A DNA stretch of 64,000 nt from contig NZ_JALJCK010000005.1 of the NCBI RefSeq assembly GCF_022899355.1, positions 248,001 through 312,000 on the forward strand. Direction: 5' to 3'. Below the pieces are notes generated by a model that saw only the letters and a list, made by a program, of their open reading frames with translations, made no database searches and was not told the DNA's origin. Positions 1 through 8,897 of this stretch are shown one piece after another (the first letter of the stretch is position 1; each line of letters begins with the position of its first letter). The stretch is from Shinella yambaruensis. GTDB lineage: Bacteria > Pseudomonadota > Alphaproteobacteria > Rhizobiales > Rhizobiaceae. The position numbers and the translations under genes were made by a program.

Positions 1-1
1 T

Positions 2-1834
2 CGGCTTCTCTCCGGCGTGGCGATCGCGGCCAGCATCGCGCTTGCCGGTACCCTGGCCGGCCCTCTGGCGGCATATGCGGAGGAAAAGCCGGCAGCCGCG
101 GCCGCAGAGGAAAGGCCGTTCGATCCGTTGAGCGTCAACACCTTCTCCGGCGCCTTCCTCGCCGCCCGCACGGCCGATTTCGACAAGGAATACGAGACCG
201 CCGTCGCGCTCTACAAGATCGCCCTGCAGTTCGACCCCACCAACAAGGACGTCAAGCAGCGCCTGATGGTGACGCAGCTGATGAACGGCGATTTCGAGGA
301 GGGCGTGAAGCTTGCCGATGCGCTGCGCAACGACCCCGCCGTCGAGCGCATCACCGCCGTGGTGCGCGGCATGGAGGCGATCCGCAAGCGCGAATACAAG
401 AGCGCCGAGAAGATCCTCGTCTATAGAGGGCCGAACGATCTCGACCGCATGATGAACGACCTCCTGCTCGCCTGGGCCAAGTTCGGCGACGGCAAGTCGA
501 AGGAAGCGCTGAAGCTGATCGGCGGCATGGAGGGGCCGGACTGGCTCGCCATCTTCAAGAACTACCATGCCGGGGCGCTGGCCGCGGCGGCCGGCGACAA
601 GGCGACAGCGCGCGCGCGCCTCAACGACGCCATCCTCGACCGCAACGGCGCGAGCGCCGCTCCGGACACCTTCATCCGCGCCGTGATGGCGCTCGCCCGC
701 CTCGAGGCCCATGAGGGCAACAAGCAGAAGGCGCTCGACGCCATCTCGGTCGGCGACAACTTCATCACCAGCTATGCGCCGCTCAAAGCGTTGCGCCAGA
801 GCATCGAGGCCGGCGAGAAGCAGGAGCAGCAGGTGCGCAACGCCGCGCAGGGCGCCGCCGCCGTGCTCTTCTCGATCGGCGGCGCGCTCAACCGCGACGG
901 CGCGGAGGACATCGTCTCGCTCTACCTGCAGGCCGCCCGCGCGCTCGACCCGGACAGCGACGACATGCTGGTGCTGCTCGGCGGGCTGGCGGAGAACCAG
1001 AAGAAGCCGGAGCGGGCGATCGAATATTACCGCGCCGTGCCGGAAAAGTCGCCGATGCGGCGCATTTCCGAGCTGCAGCTCGGCCTCAACCTTGCCGATA
1101 CGGGCAAGGTTCCCGAGGCGAAGAAGCACCTGCAGGAACTGATCGAGGCCGATCCGGCGGACCTGCGCTCCTATCTTGCGCTCGGCAGCGTGCTGTCGGA
1201 CGCCAAGGACTACAAGGAGATGGCCAGTCTCTACGACCGTGCGGTCGCCGCCATCGGCCCGGTCCCGACACGCAACCACTGGAGCATCTTCTTCCAGCGC
1301 GCCATCGCCTATGAGCGACTGAAGGAATGGGAGAAGGCCGAGCCGAACTTCCGCAAGGCGCTGGAGCTGAACCCGGAACAGCCGCAGGTACTGAACTACC
1401 TCGGCTATTCCTGGGTGGACATGAACATGAACCTCGACGAGGGCCTGGACATGATCCGCCGGGCCGTCAGCATCAAGCCGGACGACGGCTATATCGTCGA
1501 TTCGCTCGGCTGGGCCTACTATCGCCTCAACCGCTTCTCCGACGCCGTGGCGGAGCTGGAGCGGGCGGCGGAGCTGAAGGCGGGCGACCCGACGATCAAC
1601 GACCATCTCGGCGATGCCTACTGGCGCGTCGGCCGCAAGCTGGAAGCCACCTTCCAGTGGAACCGTGCGCTCGGCCTGAAGCCGGAAGAGGCGGAAATCC
1701 CGAAGATCAAGCTGAAGATCGAAAACGGCCTGCCGGAGCTGGAGAAGACCGAGCCGGCCTCCGCGGAAGCCAAGGACGAAAAGCCGGTGCAGAACCCCTC
1801 GCCCGAGGGCACGGCGGCCGACCGCAAGTCCTGA
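2..1834 (+). CDS. Exported tetratricopeptide-repeat protein (5' end outside window)
   Basis: About 610 residues are visible and the frame is open to the first base, so the true start lies upstream of the window; the GTG at 17 falls inside the signal peptide. The N-terminus is a hydrophobic stretch rich in Ala, Leu and Gly ending near AAYAEE, which looks like a Sec signal peptide. The rest is all-helical TPR-like repeats; the clearest are in the last third, with phrases such as ALELNPEQPQVLNYLGYSWV and SLGWAYYRLNRFSDAVAELE. The tail is rich in Glu, Lys and Pro. The stop lies 6 nt before ispE, so the two are probably cotranscribed. TPR proteins next to ispE are common in rhizobia. A role as a periplasmic or envelope scaffold is inferred, not shown. 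Confidence 0.8.
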   Translation, partial: RLLSGVAIAASIALAGTLAGPLAAYAEEKPAAAAAEERPFDPLSVNTFSGAFLAARTADFDKEYETAVALYKIALQFDPTNKDVKQRLMVTQLMNGDFEEGVKLADALRNDPAVERITAVVRGMEAIRKREYKSAEKILVYRGPNDLDRMMNDLLLAWAKFGDGKSKEALKLIGGMEGPDWLAIFKNYHAGALAAAAGDKATARARLNDAILDRNGASAAPDTFIRAVMALARLEAHEGNKQKALDAISVGDNFITSYAPLKALRQSIEAGEKQEQQVRNAAQGAAAVLFSIGGALNRDGAEDIVSLYLQAARALDPDSDDMLVLLGGLAENQKKPERAIEYYRAVPEKSPMRRISELQLGLNLADTGKVPEAKKHLQELIEADPADLRSYLALGSVLSDAKDYKEMASLYDRAVAAIGPVPTRNHWSIFFQRAIAYERLKEWEKAEPNFRKALELNPEQPQVLNYLGYSWVDMNMNLDEGLDMIRRAVSIKPDDGYIVDSLGWAYYRLNRFSDAVAELERAAELKAGDPTINDHLGDAYWRVGRKLEATFQWNRALGLKPEEAEIPKIKLKIENGLPELEKTEPASAEAKDEKPVQNPSPEGTAADRKS

Positions 1835-1840
1835 CGCCGC

Positions 1841-2752
1841 ATGGCTGACGCCGACGCCCTGTCGGGGTTCGCGGTCGTCGAGCCGGCCCCGGCCAAGATC
1901 AACCTCGCGCTCGCCGTCACCAGCCGGCGCGAGGATGGCTACCACCTCCTCGACAGCCTCGTGACCTTCACCGCCTTCGGCGACCGCATCGGCCTTGCGC
2001 CGGCGGCCGAGGACCGCTTCACCCTCACCGGCCGCTTCTGCGGAGTGCTTTCGGCCGAGGCTGACAACCTCGTCACCCGCGCGCGCGACCGGCTGCGTGC
2101 GGCGCTCGCCCCGACCGGGCAGCCGGTCCCGCCCGTGCACATCCATCTCGAAAAGAACCTGCCCATCGCCTCCGGCATCGGCGGCGGCTCGGCGGATGCC
2201 GCCGCGACGCTGCGCGGCCTCATCTCGCTGTGGAAAGCGGAGCTGCCCGCCGACGGGCTGGATGCGCTTGCCATCGGCCTCGGCGCCGACGTGCCGATGT
2301 GCCTTGCCAGCCGCCCGCTGCGCGCGCGCGGCGTCGGCGAGGCGATCACCCCCGTCGCCCTGCCGGCCCTTCCCATCGTGCTGGCCAATCCGCTCGTCGG
2401 CGTTTCGACGCCGGCCGTCTTCCAGGCGCTTGCCTCCCGGCACAACCCGCCGCTCGCCCTTGCGGGCGCCGCCGGCTGGGCGGAAGCGCTCGCGCGCCTG
2501 CGCAACGACCTGGAGCCCCCTGCCCGCCGGCTCTGCCCCGAGATCGCCGCGATCTCCGAAAGCCTTGCGGCCACCGGCGCCGGCCTCGTGCGCATGTCCG
2601 GTTCCGGCGCGACCTGCTTTGCGCTATACGATACGGACGCGGCTGCCGAGACCGCGGCGGCGGCGCTCTCCCGCCGGCATCCGCACTGGTTTTTCACCGC
2701 CACGCGCACGCTGGAAGCGCAAGGCAAAGGAGCCGACGATGGCGCATATTGA
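1841..2752 (+). CDS. ispE: 4-diphosphocytidyl-2-C-methyl-D-erythritol kinase
   Basis: A 303-residue GHMP-family kinase of the MEP isoprenoid pathway. It phosphorylates the 2-OH of CDP-methylerythritol using ATP in the cytoplasm. Visible motifs are PAPAKINLAL with the catalytic Lys at about 19, the glycine/serine-rich ATP loop PIASGIGGGSADAA at 108-121, the catalytic Asp at about 150 in GADVPMCL, and a C-terminal SGSGATCFALY loop. Length is normal for the family (about 280-310). It starts 6 nt after the TPR gene and its end overlaps moaB by 14 nt, which points to one transcript. Confidence 0.95.
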   Translation: MADADALSGFAVVEPAPAKINLALAVTSRREDGYHLLDSLVTFTAFGDRIGLAPAAEDRFTLTGRFCGVLSAEADNLVTRARDRLRAALAPTGQPVPPVHIHLEKNLPIASGIGGGSADAAATLRGLISLWKAELPADGLDALAIGLGADVPMCLASRPLRARGVGEAITPVALPALPIVLANPLVGVSTPAVFQALASRHNPPLALAGAAGWAEALARLRNDLEPPARRLCPEIAAISESLAATGAGLVRMSGSGATCFALYDTDAAAETAAAALSRRHPHWFFTATRTLEAQGKGADDGAY

Positions 2753-3287
2753 CGAGACGAGGCCTTTCATCCCGGTCGGCATCGCCGTGCTCACCGTCTC
2801 CGACACGCGCACCCTCGACACCGACCGTTCCGGCGATACGCTGGTCGCGCGCATCAGGGAGGCCGGACACCGCCTTGCCGACCGCGCCATCGTGACGGAC
2901 GACGTGGCCGCGATCCGCGCCAGGGTGGAAGCCTGGACGCGCGACGATGCGGTGGACGTGGTCATCACAACGGGCGGCACGGGCTTTACCGGCCGCGACG
3001 TGACGCCGGAGGCGCTGGAACCGCTGTTCGAAAAGCGCATGGACGGCTTTTCCGAGGTCTTCCACCGCATCTCCTACGACAAGATCGGCACCTCGACGAT
3101 CCAGTCGCGCGCGACCGGCGGCGTTCTCAACGCCACCTTCATCTTCGCGCTGCCGGGTTCGCCCGGCGCCTGCAAGGATGCCTGGGACGGCATCCTGAAG
3201 GCGCAGCTCGACTATCGCCACATGCCCTGCAACTTCGTGGAAATCATGCCGCGGCTCGACGAGCACCTGAAGCGCACCGCCGGCTGA
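2739..3287 (+). CDS. moaB: Molybdenum cofactor biosynthesis protein MoaB
   Basis: A 182-residue MoaB/Mog-fold protein. The ATG at 2739 is preceded by AAGGAG, which lies inside the end of ispE. The family adenylylates molybdopterin or stabilises the cofactor pathway. The signature TTGGTGFTGRDVTPEAL is intact, as is the later region RATGGVLNATFIFALPGSPG that lines the pterin site. The 14-nt overlap with ispE suggests translational coupling although the pathways are unrelated. Whether it acts as MoaB or Mog cannot be settled from sequence alone; length and lack of extra domains favour MoaB. Confidence 0.93.
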   Translation: MAHIDETRPFIPVGIAVLTVSDTRTLDTDRSGDTLVARIREAGHRLADRAIVTDDVAAIRARVEAWTRDDAVDVVITTGGTGFTGRDVTPEALEPLFEKRMDGFSEVFHRISYDKIGTSTIQSRATGGVLNATFIFALPGSPGACKDAWDGILKAQLDYRHMPCNFVEIMPRLDEHLKRTAG

Positions 3288-3392
3288 CCCGCTCCCCTCC
3301 GGGGGCGTGGCGCGACATCGATGCCGACGCCGATTTCGCAATCGAGCTATCCGTCACCGACGGCGTGTTCCGCAACGATGTCCTGTCCTGGC

Positions 3393-3923
3393 TCAATCGG
3401 TCCCCGCCCGCATGGCCTTCACGGCCCAGGCGGGCACCAGTTCCACGGCCAGCCGGCGCACGCCGGCACCCGTCGCGATGTCGGCGAGCGTCATGCCGGT
3501 GCGCACCGCGGCCGAGGCCTGGCGCTTGCTGACGAGGTAGCCTTGCTCCAGCGGCGCGCGACGGCGCGCAAGGCGCTGGAAGAACGGCCGGCGATGGCTG
3601 CGCGAGCCGAGGAACCGCGCGGGATTGCGGTTGACCGACACATGGTCGACGACGGCATCCACCCAGCCCGACAGCGGCCGGGCGCCCGGCTCCAGCAGCA
3701 AAAGCCAGTCGCCGCGGGCCGAACGCACCACATCCTTCATGTCCCAGCTCGTCAGGAAGCGGCAGCCGGCGGCGTCCGCCACCTTGGAGGAGCCGTCGCG
3801 CGAGCCGTGGTCGAGCACGATCACGTCGCGCACGATGCCCTCGACGGCGCCGGAAACCAGCGCCGACAATGTCTGCGCAAGCTCGGCCTCATTGTCCCGG
3901 CATTCCATGATGATGGTCAGCAT
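3393..3923 (-). CDS. Small family-2 glycosyltransferase-like protein
   Basis: A 176-residue protein starting at MLTIIMECRDNE; the frame extends further upstream but that part is unlike the family. The N-terminal half resembles a GT-A fold nucleotide-sugar domain: a beta strand, then a helix with NEAELAQTLSAL, then VLDHGSRDGS where classical GT2 enzymes have DDGSxDGT. The strand GDWLLLLEPGA sits where the metal-binding DxD is expected, so the catalytic acid is altered. It lies convergent to moaB and divergent from the radical SAM gene. The family assignment is moderate, and activity as a sugar transferase is doubtful. Confidence 0.7.
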   Translation of the reverse strand: MLTIIMECRDNEAELAQTLSALVSGAVEGIVRDVIVLDHGSRDGSSKVADAAGCRFLTSWDMKDVVRSARGDWLLLLEPGARPLSGWVDAVVDHVSVNRNPARFLGSRSHRRPFFQRLARRRAPLEQGYLVSKRQASAAVRTGMTLADIATGAGVRRLAVELVPAWAVKAMRAGTD

Positions 3924-4094
3924 GTCCTCCCATACCGCATTGCAGCATCGATTTCCACCGCGGGAACCCGCGAAGTTTCCCGCATGGTTAGGCGGCATGG
4001 TTAGCGGCGCCCCGAAATTTGTTCTTGCATTGTTCTCGTTTGCGCGATAGGAATATAATCATTGAATCGGGGCCTGCCCCCGGCGGAGACACTC

Positions 4095-5252
4095 ATGAAC
4101 GATCTGGCCAGCCTGAGGCAGGGCGCGCTTGCGCCCGGCCACGCGAAAGACATTGCCGAAGCGCTGATGGCCGAGACGGGCATGCGCGTCGACAGCGAGC
4201 GCCGGCGCGGCCGGGGCGCGGGCCTCAACTTCACCGGCCGCTTCGAGCCGGTGACGCGCGAGACGGTCGACGACGGCTGGCAGACGCTGGAGGAACTGCC
4301 GCCCTTCAGAACCGAGGTGCAGGTGGAAAAGCCGCGCACCATCATCACGCGCAACGAATCGCCCGACATTCCCTTCGACCGCTCGATCAATCCCTATCGC
4401 GGCTGCGAGCATGGCTGCATCTACTGCTTCGCCCGGCCGACCCATGCCTTCATGGGCCTGTCCGCCGGCCTCGATTTCGAGGCACGGCTGTTTGCCAAGC
4501 CGGACGCGCCGAAGCTGCTGGAACGCGAGCTCTCCAAGCCCGGTTACAAGCCGCGCGTCATCGCGATCGGCACCAATACCGATCCGTATCAGCCGATCGA
4601 GAAGGAATGGCGCATCATGCGGCAGATCCTCGAGGTGCTGGACGCGGCCAACCATCCGGTCTCGATCGTCACCAAGTCGGCGCTCGTGCTGCGCGACATC
4701 GACATCCTCGCGCGCATGGCGGCGCGGGGCCTGGCCTGGGTCGGGCTTTCCGTCACCACGCTCGACCGCAAGCTCGCCCGTACCATGGAGCCGCGCGCCG
4801 CGACCCCGCCGCGCCGGCTGGAGGCCATCCGCACGCTCTCGCAGGCCGGCATTCCCGTCGCCATCATGATGGCGCCGATCATTCCCGGCCTCAACGACCA
4901 CGAGATCGAGCGCGTGCTCGATTCGGGCAAGGCCGCCGGCGCGCTGGAGGCGAGCTATGTGCTGCTCCGCCTGCCGCTGGAGGTGAGCCCGCTCTTCCGC
5001 GACTGGCTGCTGCGCCACTACCCGGACCGCTACCGCCATGTCATGTCGCTGGTGCGCTCCATGCGCGGCGGCAAGGATTACGACGCCGAATTCGGCAAGC
5101 GCATGAAGGGCGCCGGTCCCTATGCCTGGCAGATCGCCCGCCGCTTCGAGATGACGGCCAAGCGGCTGGAGCTGACCCGCACCCGCCGCAGCCTCGCCTG
5201 CGACCAATTCGTGCCGCCCTCGGGCAGCGGCGTGCAGCTTTCGCTGCTGTAA
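4095..5252 (+). CDS. PA0069-family radical SAM protein
   Basis: A 385-residue radical SAM protein. The 4Fe-4S motif CEHGCIYC is clear, with cysteines at about 104, 108 and 111, preceded by INPYRG. The family is related to spore photoproduct lyase-like enzymes, but its substrate is not established. The ATG at 4095 has a GGCGGAG ribosome site five to six bases upstream; a TTG at 4062 in the same frame has no such site and was rejected. It is divergent from the glycosyltransferase-like gene. The next gene, rnhB, follows after 265 nt that contain two hairpins. Confidence 0.9.
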   Translation: MNDLASLRQGALAPGHAKDIAEALMAETGMRVDSERRRGRGAGLNFTGRFEPVTRETVDDGWQTLEELPPFRTEVQVEKPRTIITRNESPDIPFDRSINPYRGCEHGCIYCFARPTHAFMGLSAGLDFEARLFAKPDAPKLLERELSKPGYKPRVIAIGTNTDPYQPIEKEWRIMRQILEVLDAANHPVSIVTKSALVLRDIDILARMAARGLAWVGLSVTTLDRKLARTMEPRAATPPRRLEAIRTLSQAGIPVAIMMAPIIPGLNDHEIERVLDSGKAAGALEASYVLLRLPLEVSPLFRDWLLRHYPDRYRHVMSLVRSMRGGKDYDAEFGKRMKGAGPYAWQIARRFEMTAKRLELTRTRRSLACDQFVPPSGSGVQLSLL

Positions 5253-5341
5253 GGCGGGAGGGGCCTCGCGCCTCGCCCGGCCGATTTGTCAGGGGAAAGC
5301 GGATCCGGCTTTCCCGAAGAGACTGACGGCACCGGGAAATC

Positions 5342-5376
5342 CAGCCCATCCGGTTCGGCCCGAACCGGATGGGCTG
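5342..5376. repeat. 35-nt near-perfect palindrome between radical SAM gene and rnhB
   Basis: Two 17-nt arms (5342-5358 and 5360-5376) are exact reverse complements around one central C, beginning CAGCCCATCC. A smaller inverted repeat with GGGAAAGC/GCTTTCCC arms lies just upstream around 5291-5313. No T-run follows, so this is not a classical intrinsic terminator. The rest of 5253-5517 shows no gene. Confidence 0.75.
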
Positions 5377-5517
5377 CGAAAACGAAACCCCGCCGGGCGC
5401 CCGCGCCCGGCCTCTTCTTCCGGTCTGCCTTTCCCCGGGGCATACCGGCGCTCCTCCGGCGTCCGCCTCCTGCCGGAGGGCTTGCAGGGAATCGGATGGA
5501 TGTGCGAGGTTCGCCGC

Positions 5518-6168
5518 ATGTCCCGTACCGCATCCTCCGATTCCCGCCTTCTTTTCGACCTGCCCGAGGGGCCGGATTTCCAGATGGAAGCCGCGGCCCT
5601 GAAGCGCGGCATCTGGCCGGTGGCCGGCACGGACGAGGCCGGGCGCGGCCCCCTGGCAGGTCCGGTCGTCGCCGCCGCCGTGGTGCTCGACCCGGACAAC
5701 ATCCCCGGCGGCCTCAACGATTCCAAGCAGCTCAATGCCGCCAGGCGCGAGGCGCTGTTCACCCTGATCCTGCAGTCGGCCTTCGTCTCCGTCGCCTCCA
5801 GCTCGTCGCGCCGCATCGATGCCATTGACATCCGCAAGGCGAGCCTCGATGCCATGCGCCGCGCCGTCGCGGGCCTGGAGATCGCGCCGAAACTCGTGCT
5901 GGCCGATGGCCGCGACGTGCCGCCCGGCCTTGCCTGCGAGGGCCGCGCCGTCGTCAAGGGCGATGCCCGCTCGCTCTCCATCGCCGCCGCCTCCATCGTC
6001 GCCAAGGTGATGCGCGACCGCATGATGACCCGCGCCGAGGACACCTATCCCGGCTACGGCTTCGCCATCCATGCCGGCTACGCCACCGAAGTGCACCGCA
6101 GGGCCATCACGGATATCGGCCCCTGCCGGCTGCACCGCATGAGCTTCCGCCCGCTCCGGCAGGACTGA
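5518..6168 (+). CDS. rnhB: Ribonuclease HII
   Basis: A 216-residue enzyme that cuts the RNA strand of RNA/DNA hybrids and removes misincorporated ribonucleotides. The catalytic [12 protein letters not shown] motif, the acidic [10 protein letters not shown] strand and the conserved [17 protein letters not shown] helix are all present. The ATG at 5518 was chosen because homology begins soon after [10 protein letters not shown]; in-frame starts at 5482 and 5500 add residues unlike the family. Length is normal for alphaproteobacterial RNase HII. Confidence 0.94.
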   Translation: MSRTASSDSRLLFDLPEGPDFQMEAAALKRGIWPVAGTDEAGRGPLAGPVVAAAVVLDPDNIPGGLNDSKQLNAARREALFTLILQSAFVSVASSSSRRIDAIDIRKASLDAMRRAVAGLEIAPKLVLADGRDVPPGLACEGRAVVKGDARSLSIAAASIVAKVMRDRMMTRAEDTYPGYGFAIHAGYATEVHRRAITDIGPCRLHRMSFRPLRQD

Positions 6169-6218
6169 GCCCGGGGGGACGGCTCCCGCCTGCCTGCATG
6201 ACCGGGTCCTTGCAAATC

Positions 6219-6238
6219 AGATAAGTGTATGCTTATCT
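6219..6238. promoter_or_regulatory. ArsR-type operator overlapping the 5' end of the ArsR gene
   Basis: A perfect 7-bp dyad, AGATAAG then 6 nt then CTTATCT, lies 7 nt before the ATG at 6246. Imperfect ATA/TAT dyads of this size and placement are typical ArsR/SmtB operators, so autorepression is inferred. Confidence 0.7.
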
Positions 6239-6245
6239 CATTTCC

Positions 6246-6560
6246 ATGATCGAGAACGAGATATTCAAGGCGCTTGCCGATCCCACGCGCCGCGCGATCT
6301 TCGAGAAGCTGGCGGACGGCGCGATGAATGCCAGCGCGCTGCGCGAGGGCATGGAGATCAGCCAGCCCGCCATGTCCCAGCATCTGGCGGTGCTGCGCCA
6401 GGCGCGGCTGGTGCGCGAGGAGCGGCAGGGACGGTTCATCAATTACGAGGTCGACCCGGACGGGCTGGCGCGCATTGCCGGATGGCTCGCGAAATATCGG
6501 ACCTACTGGCCGGCGCGGATCGACGCCCTGAAGGATTTGCTGAAGGACATGGACCAATGA
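6246..6560 (+). CDS. ArsR-family winged-helix repressor without cysteines
   Basis: A 104-residue DNA-binding protein starting at MIENEIFKALADPTRRAIF, the classic first helix of ArsR regulators. The recognition helix is ISQPAMSQHLAVLRQARLV. There is no cysteine and no cluster of metal ligands, so it is unlikely to sense arsenic or another soft metal; it resembles the ArsR members that pair with SRPBCC proteins. The GTG at 6225 lies inside the operator palindrome and was rejected as start. Its TGA overlaps the next ATG by 4 nt (ATGA). Confidence 0.9.
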   Translation: MIENEIFKALADPTRRAIFEKLADGAMNASALREGMEISQPAMSQHLAVLRQARLVREERQGRFINYEVDPDGLARIAGWLAKYRTYWPARIDALKDLLKDMDQ

Positions 6561-6916
6561 GCGACAGGCAGGCCGAGCAGGCGACGGATCTCGTGCTCGA
6601 ATACGAGCTCGACGCACCGACCGAAAAGGTCTGGCGGGCGATCAGCATTCCCGCCTTTCGCGAAAGATGGCTGCCGGGCGGCGCGCTCGCCGACGCCGAG
6701 CCGGTCCTGACCGCGCCCGGCAAGGAAATCCGCTACAGGCTGCGGGACGATGAACCGCCCCATCTCGAAAGCCTCGTGGCGTTCCAGCTCCGTCCCAACG
6801 GGCAGGGCGGCACCACGCTCCGGATCGTCCATGGCCTTGCGGATGCGCGCGTCGTGCCGCGGCCCATCAACGACAATGGCAACGGCAACGGGCGCACGCT
6901 GATGCGCGCCGCCTAA
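6557..6916 (+). CDS. SRPBCC (START-like, AHSA1-type) protein
   Basis: A 119-residue protein with the N-terminal LEYELDAPTEKVWRAISIPA strand-helix and the WLPGG turn typical of the SRPBCC/AHSA1 fold, which forms a deep hydrophobic ligand cavity. The gene overlaps the ArsR gene by 4 nt, so expression is coupled and presumably controlled by that repressor. In rhizobia such ArsR-SRPBCC pairs are frequent and the ligand is usually unknown. The C-terminus contains an unusual NDNGNGNG stretch. It is shorter than the usual 140-160 residues. Confidence 0.85.
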   Translation: MSDRQAEQATDLVLEYELDAPTEKVWRAISIPAFRERWLPGGALADAEPVLTAPGKEIRYRLRDDEPPHLESLVAFQLRPNGQGGTTLRIVHGLADARVVPRPINDNGNGNGRTLMRAA

Positions 6917-6963
6917 CCTAATACACCCCTCCCCGAAACAATCCGGAAGACAGGAGTTCGCCC

Positions 6964-7587
6964 ATGCGCGAAACGATGCAACTCGTCCCTATGGTCGTCG
7001 AGCAATCCAGCCGGGGCGAACGCTCCTTCGACATCTATTCCCGCCTGCTGCGCGAGAGGATCATCTTCCTCAACGGCGAGGTGAACGACACCATCTCCGC
7101 GCTCGTCTGCGCACAGCTGCTGTTCCTGGAGGCCGAGAGCCCGCAGAAGCCGATCCAGCTCTACATCAACTCGCCCGGCGGCATGGTCACCAGCGGCTTT
7201 GCCATGTACGACACGATGCGCTACATCCGCGCGCCCGTTCACACGCTCTGCATGGGCACCGCCCGCTCGATGGGCTCGTTCCTGCTGATGGCCGGCGCGC
7301 CCGGCATGCGGGCCGCCCTGCCCAATGCCAGCATCCTCGTCCACCAGCCCTCCGGCGGCTTCCAGGGCCAGGCGTCGGACATGCTCATCCACGCCGAGGA
7401 GATTCTGAAGACCAAGCAGCGCATGACGCGGCTCTATGCCCGCCATTGCGGGCGCAGCTACGAGGAGTTCGAACAGGCCATGGACCGCGACCGCTTCATG
7501 ACGGCCGAGGAAGCGCTGGAATGGGGCCTGATCGACCGCATTCTCACCGAGCGCGAGATCGGCGAGGCGTATCGGGCCAGCACATGA
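6964..7587 (+). CDS. clpP: ATP-dependent Clp protease proteolytic subunit (paralogue)
   Basis: A 207-residue ClpP. The catalytic triad is in place: Ser102 in ARSMGSF, His127 in ILVHQPSGG and Asp176 in DRDRFM. The conserved LYINSPGG turn is present. It assembles into a barrel that degrades proteins fed by ClpX or ClpA. Rhizobia carry several ClpP proteins; GTARSMGS instead of the usual GQAASMGA suggests an accessory paralogue rather than the main copy. There is no clpX or tig next to it, which supports this. It lies 47 nt after the SRPBCC gene and is followed by an intrinsic terminator. Confidence 0.92.
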   Translation: MRETMQLVPMVVEQSSRGERSFDIYSRLLRERIIFLNGEVNDTISALVCAQLLFLEAESPQKPIQLYINSPGGMVTSGFAMYDTMRYIRAPVHTLCMGTARSMGSFLLMAGAPGMRAALPNASILVHQPSGGFQGQASDMLIHAEEILKTKQRMTRLYARHCGRSYEEFEQAMDRDRFMTAEEALEWGLIDRILTEREIGEAYRAST

Positions 7588-7615
7588 CACGCCTTGTCAT
7601 GGCATAGGCACAACG

Positions 7616-7645
7616 AAAAAAGGCCGGATCGCTCCGGCCTTTTTC
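7616..7645. terminator. Bidirectional intrinsic terminator between clpP and atpF
   Basis: An A-run, the stem GGCCGGA / TCCGGCC and a T-run lie between the convergent stops of clpP and atpF. The A and T tracts on both sides allow it to serve both strands. Confidence 0.9.
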
Positions 7646-7666
7646 AGATCGATCGTGCGGGCTGCC

Positions 7667-8152
7667 TCAGTTGAGGCGGGCCTTCACTTCGCCGATGGCG
7701 TTGTCGAACAGCGCCTTGCCGGTGGCGGCATCGGCCTTGGTGGCGATGACCTTCTCGGCGGCGGCGACGGCAAGGTCGACGGCGGCGGCGCGCACGGCGT
7801 TGATCGCGTCGGCCTCGGCCTGGCGGATCTTCTGCTCGGAGAGCGCCGTGCGGCGGGTGACGTATTCCTCGGTCTTCTGCTTGGCCTCGGCCGTCAGGGC
7901 GCTCGCCTCGCGTTCAGCGGCGGCGACGATGCTGGCGGCTTCCGCCTCGGCATCCTTGCGCTTGCGCTGGTATTCGGCGAGCAGGTGCTGGGCCTCCTCG
8001 CGAAGACGCTTGGCTTCCGCCAGCTCGTTCTGGATCTTCTCCGCGCGGGCGTCGAGACCCTTTGCCATCATGCCCGGAACCTTGAGGTAGGCGATGAGGG
8101 CGAGGAACAGGAGAAGGCCGACAAAGGCATAGAATGTTGCGTCGAATGCCAT
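7667..8152 (-). CDS. atpF: F-type ATP synthase subunit b
   Basis: A 161-residue peripheral stalk subunit. It has one N-terminal membrane helix (FYAFVGLLLFLALIAYL) followed by a long charged coiled coil (about residues 30-150) rich in Ala, Glu and Lys. It is the last gene of the Fo operon, 10 nt after the b' gene. Having two unlike b subunits is the photosynthetic/alphaproteobacterial arrangement. The F1 genes are not in this window; in this group they form a separate operon. Confidence 0.95.
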   Translation of the reverse strand: MAFDATFYAFVGLLLFLALIAYLKVPGMMAKGLDARAEKIQNELAEAKRLREEAQHLLAEYQRKRKDAEAEAASIVAAAEREASALTAEAKQKTEEYVTRRTALSEQKIRQAEADAINAVRAAAVDLAVAAAEKVIATKADAATGKALFDNAIGEVKARLN

Positions 8153-8162
8153 GGTGTCCTCC

Positions 8163-8810
8163 TTATTCGCCTGCGGCCGTCTTCACGGCGGAAGCGATCT
8201 CGGCCTTGGTGGCCTTGGCGCCGATGAGCTGCTCGACGAGGGCTGCCGTGGTTTCCTCGGCGATCGAGCCGACATCGGCAAGGGCCTTGGCCTTGATCTC
8301 GGCGATGCGGGTCTCGGCACCGGCGATCTTGTCCTGCAGCGAGGCTTCGATCTTGGCGCGCTCGGCGTCGGCCTTGGCCTTGGCTTCGTCGCGGGCGGTC
8401 GAGGCGATCGCGTTGCCCTTGGCGCGGGCGCTGGCAAGGTCCTGCTCGTAGGACGCAATCGCGGCGTCGGCTTCCGCCTTCAGGCGGGAGGCTTCGTCGA
8501 GGTCCTGCGCGATACGGTCATGGCGCGTCTCGAGGATGCCGCCGATGCGCGGAATGACGACCTTCGACATGAGAAGGTAGAACAGACCGAAGGTGATCGC
8601 CAGCCACAGGAGCTGCGATGCGAACGTGGTCTGGTCGAAGGGCGGGAAAACGCCGGTGGCGTGCTCGTCGCCATGGGCCACACCCGTTTCGGTGTGCACT
8701 TCGCCTGCCGGCTGGGCCGCATGCGTATCCGTCTCATGCGACGTCGCAGGGGTTTCCGCCTGGGCGATTTCGAAAGGGGTGGACTCGGCCGATGCCGGGG
8801 TCACGGACAT
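8163..8810 (-). CDS. atpG: F-type ATP synthase subunit b'
   Basis: A 215-residue second b-type stalk subunit, called atpG, atpX or atpF2 in different genomes. The N-terminal 55 residues are acidic, His-containing and low in complexity. A membrane helix follows ([19 protein letters not shown]), then a long coiled coil. The ATG at 8810 is used because GGAGG lies 5 nt before it; a GTG at 8816 abuts the ribosome site and is unlikely. It sits between atpE and atpF on one transcript. Confidence 0.93.
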   Translation of the reverse strand: MSVTPASAESTPFEIAQAETPATSHETDTHAAQPAGEVHTETGVAHGDEHATGVFPPFDQTTFASQLLWLAITFGLFYLLMSKVVIPRIGGILETRHDRIAQDLDEASRLKAEADAAIASYEQDLASARAKGNAIASTARDEAKAKADAERAKIEASLQDKIAGAETRIAEIKAKALADVGSIAEETTAALVEQLIGAKATKAEIASAVKTAAGE

Positions 8811-8855
8811 GCTCACCTCCAGGGGGCACTCTCAGATCTTGTACGGAACGTACGA

Positions 8856-8883
8856 TGGACCACGGCCCGGAGGCCATGGTCCA
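8856..8883 (-). promoter_or_regulatory. Intercistronic mRNA hairpin between atpE and the b' gene
   Basis: On the minus (transcribed) strand a 12-bp stem is closed by a UCCG loop with a C-G closing pair, a UNCG tetraloop. The one imperfect pair is a U-G wobble in this strand but a C-A mismatch in the other, so the structure is favoured in atp mRNA. A processing or stability role that helps the high copy need of subunit c is inferred. Confidence 0.65.
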
Positions 8884-8897
8884 GTCCTCGGCCGATA

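Noticed and set aside
6225..6245. GTG at 6225 as start of the ArsR gene
   Set aside because: The added codons lie in the operator dyad, and homology begins at the ATG at 6246.
8811..8816. GTG at 8816 as start of the b' subunit
   Set aside because: It overlaps the GGAGG ribosome site, leaving no spacing; the ATG at 8810 is properly spaced.
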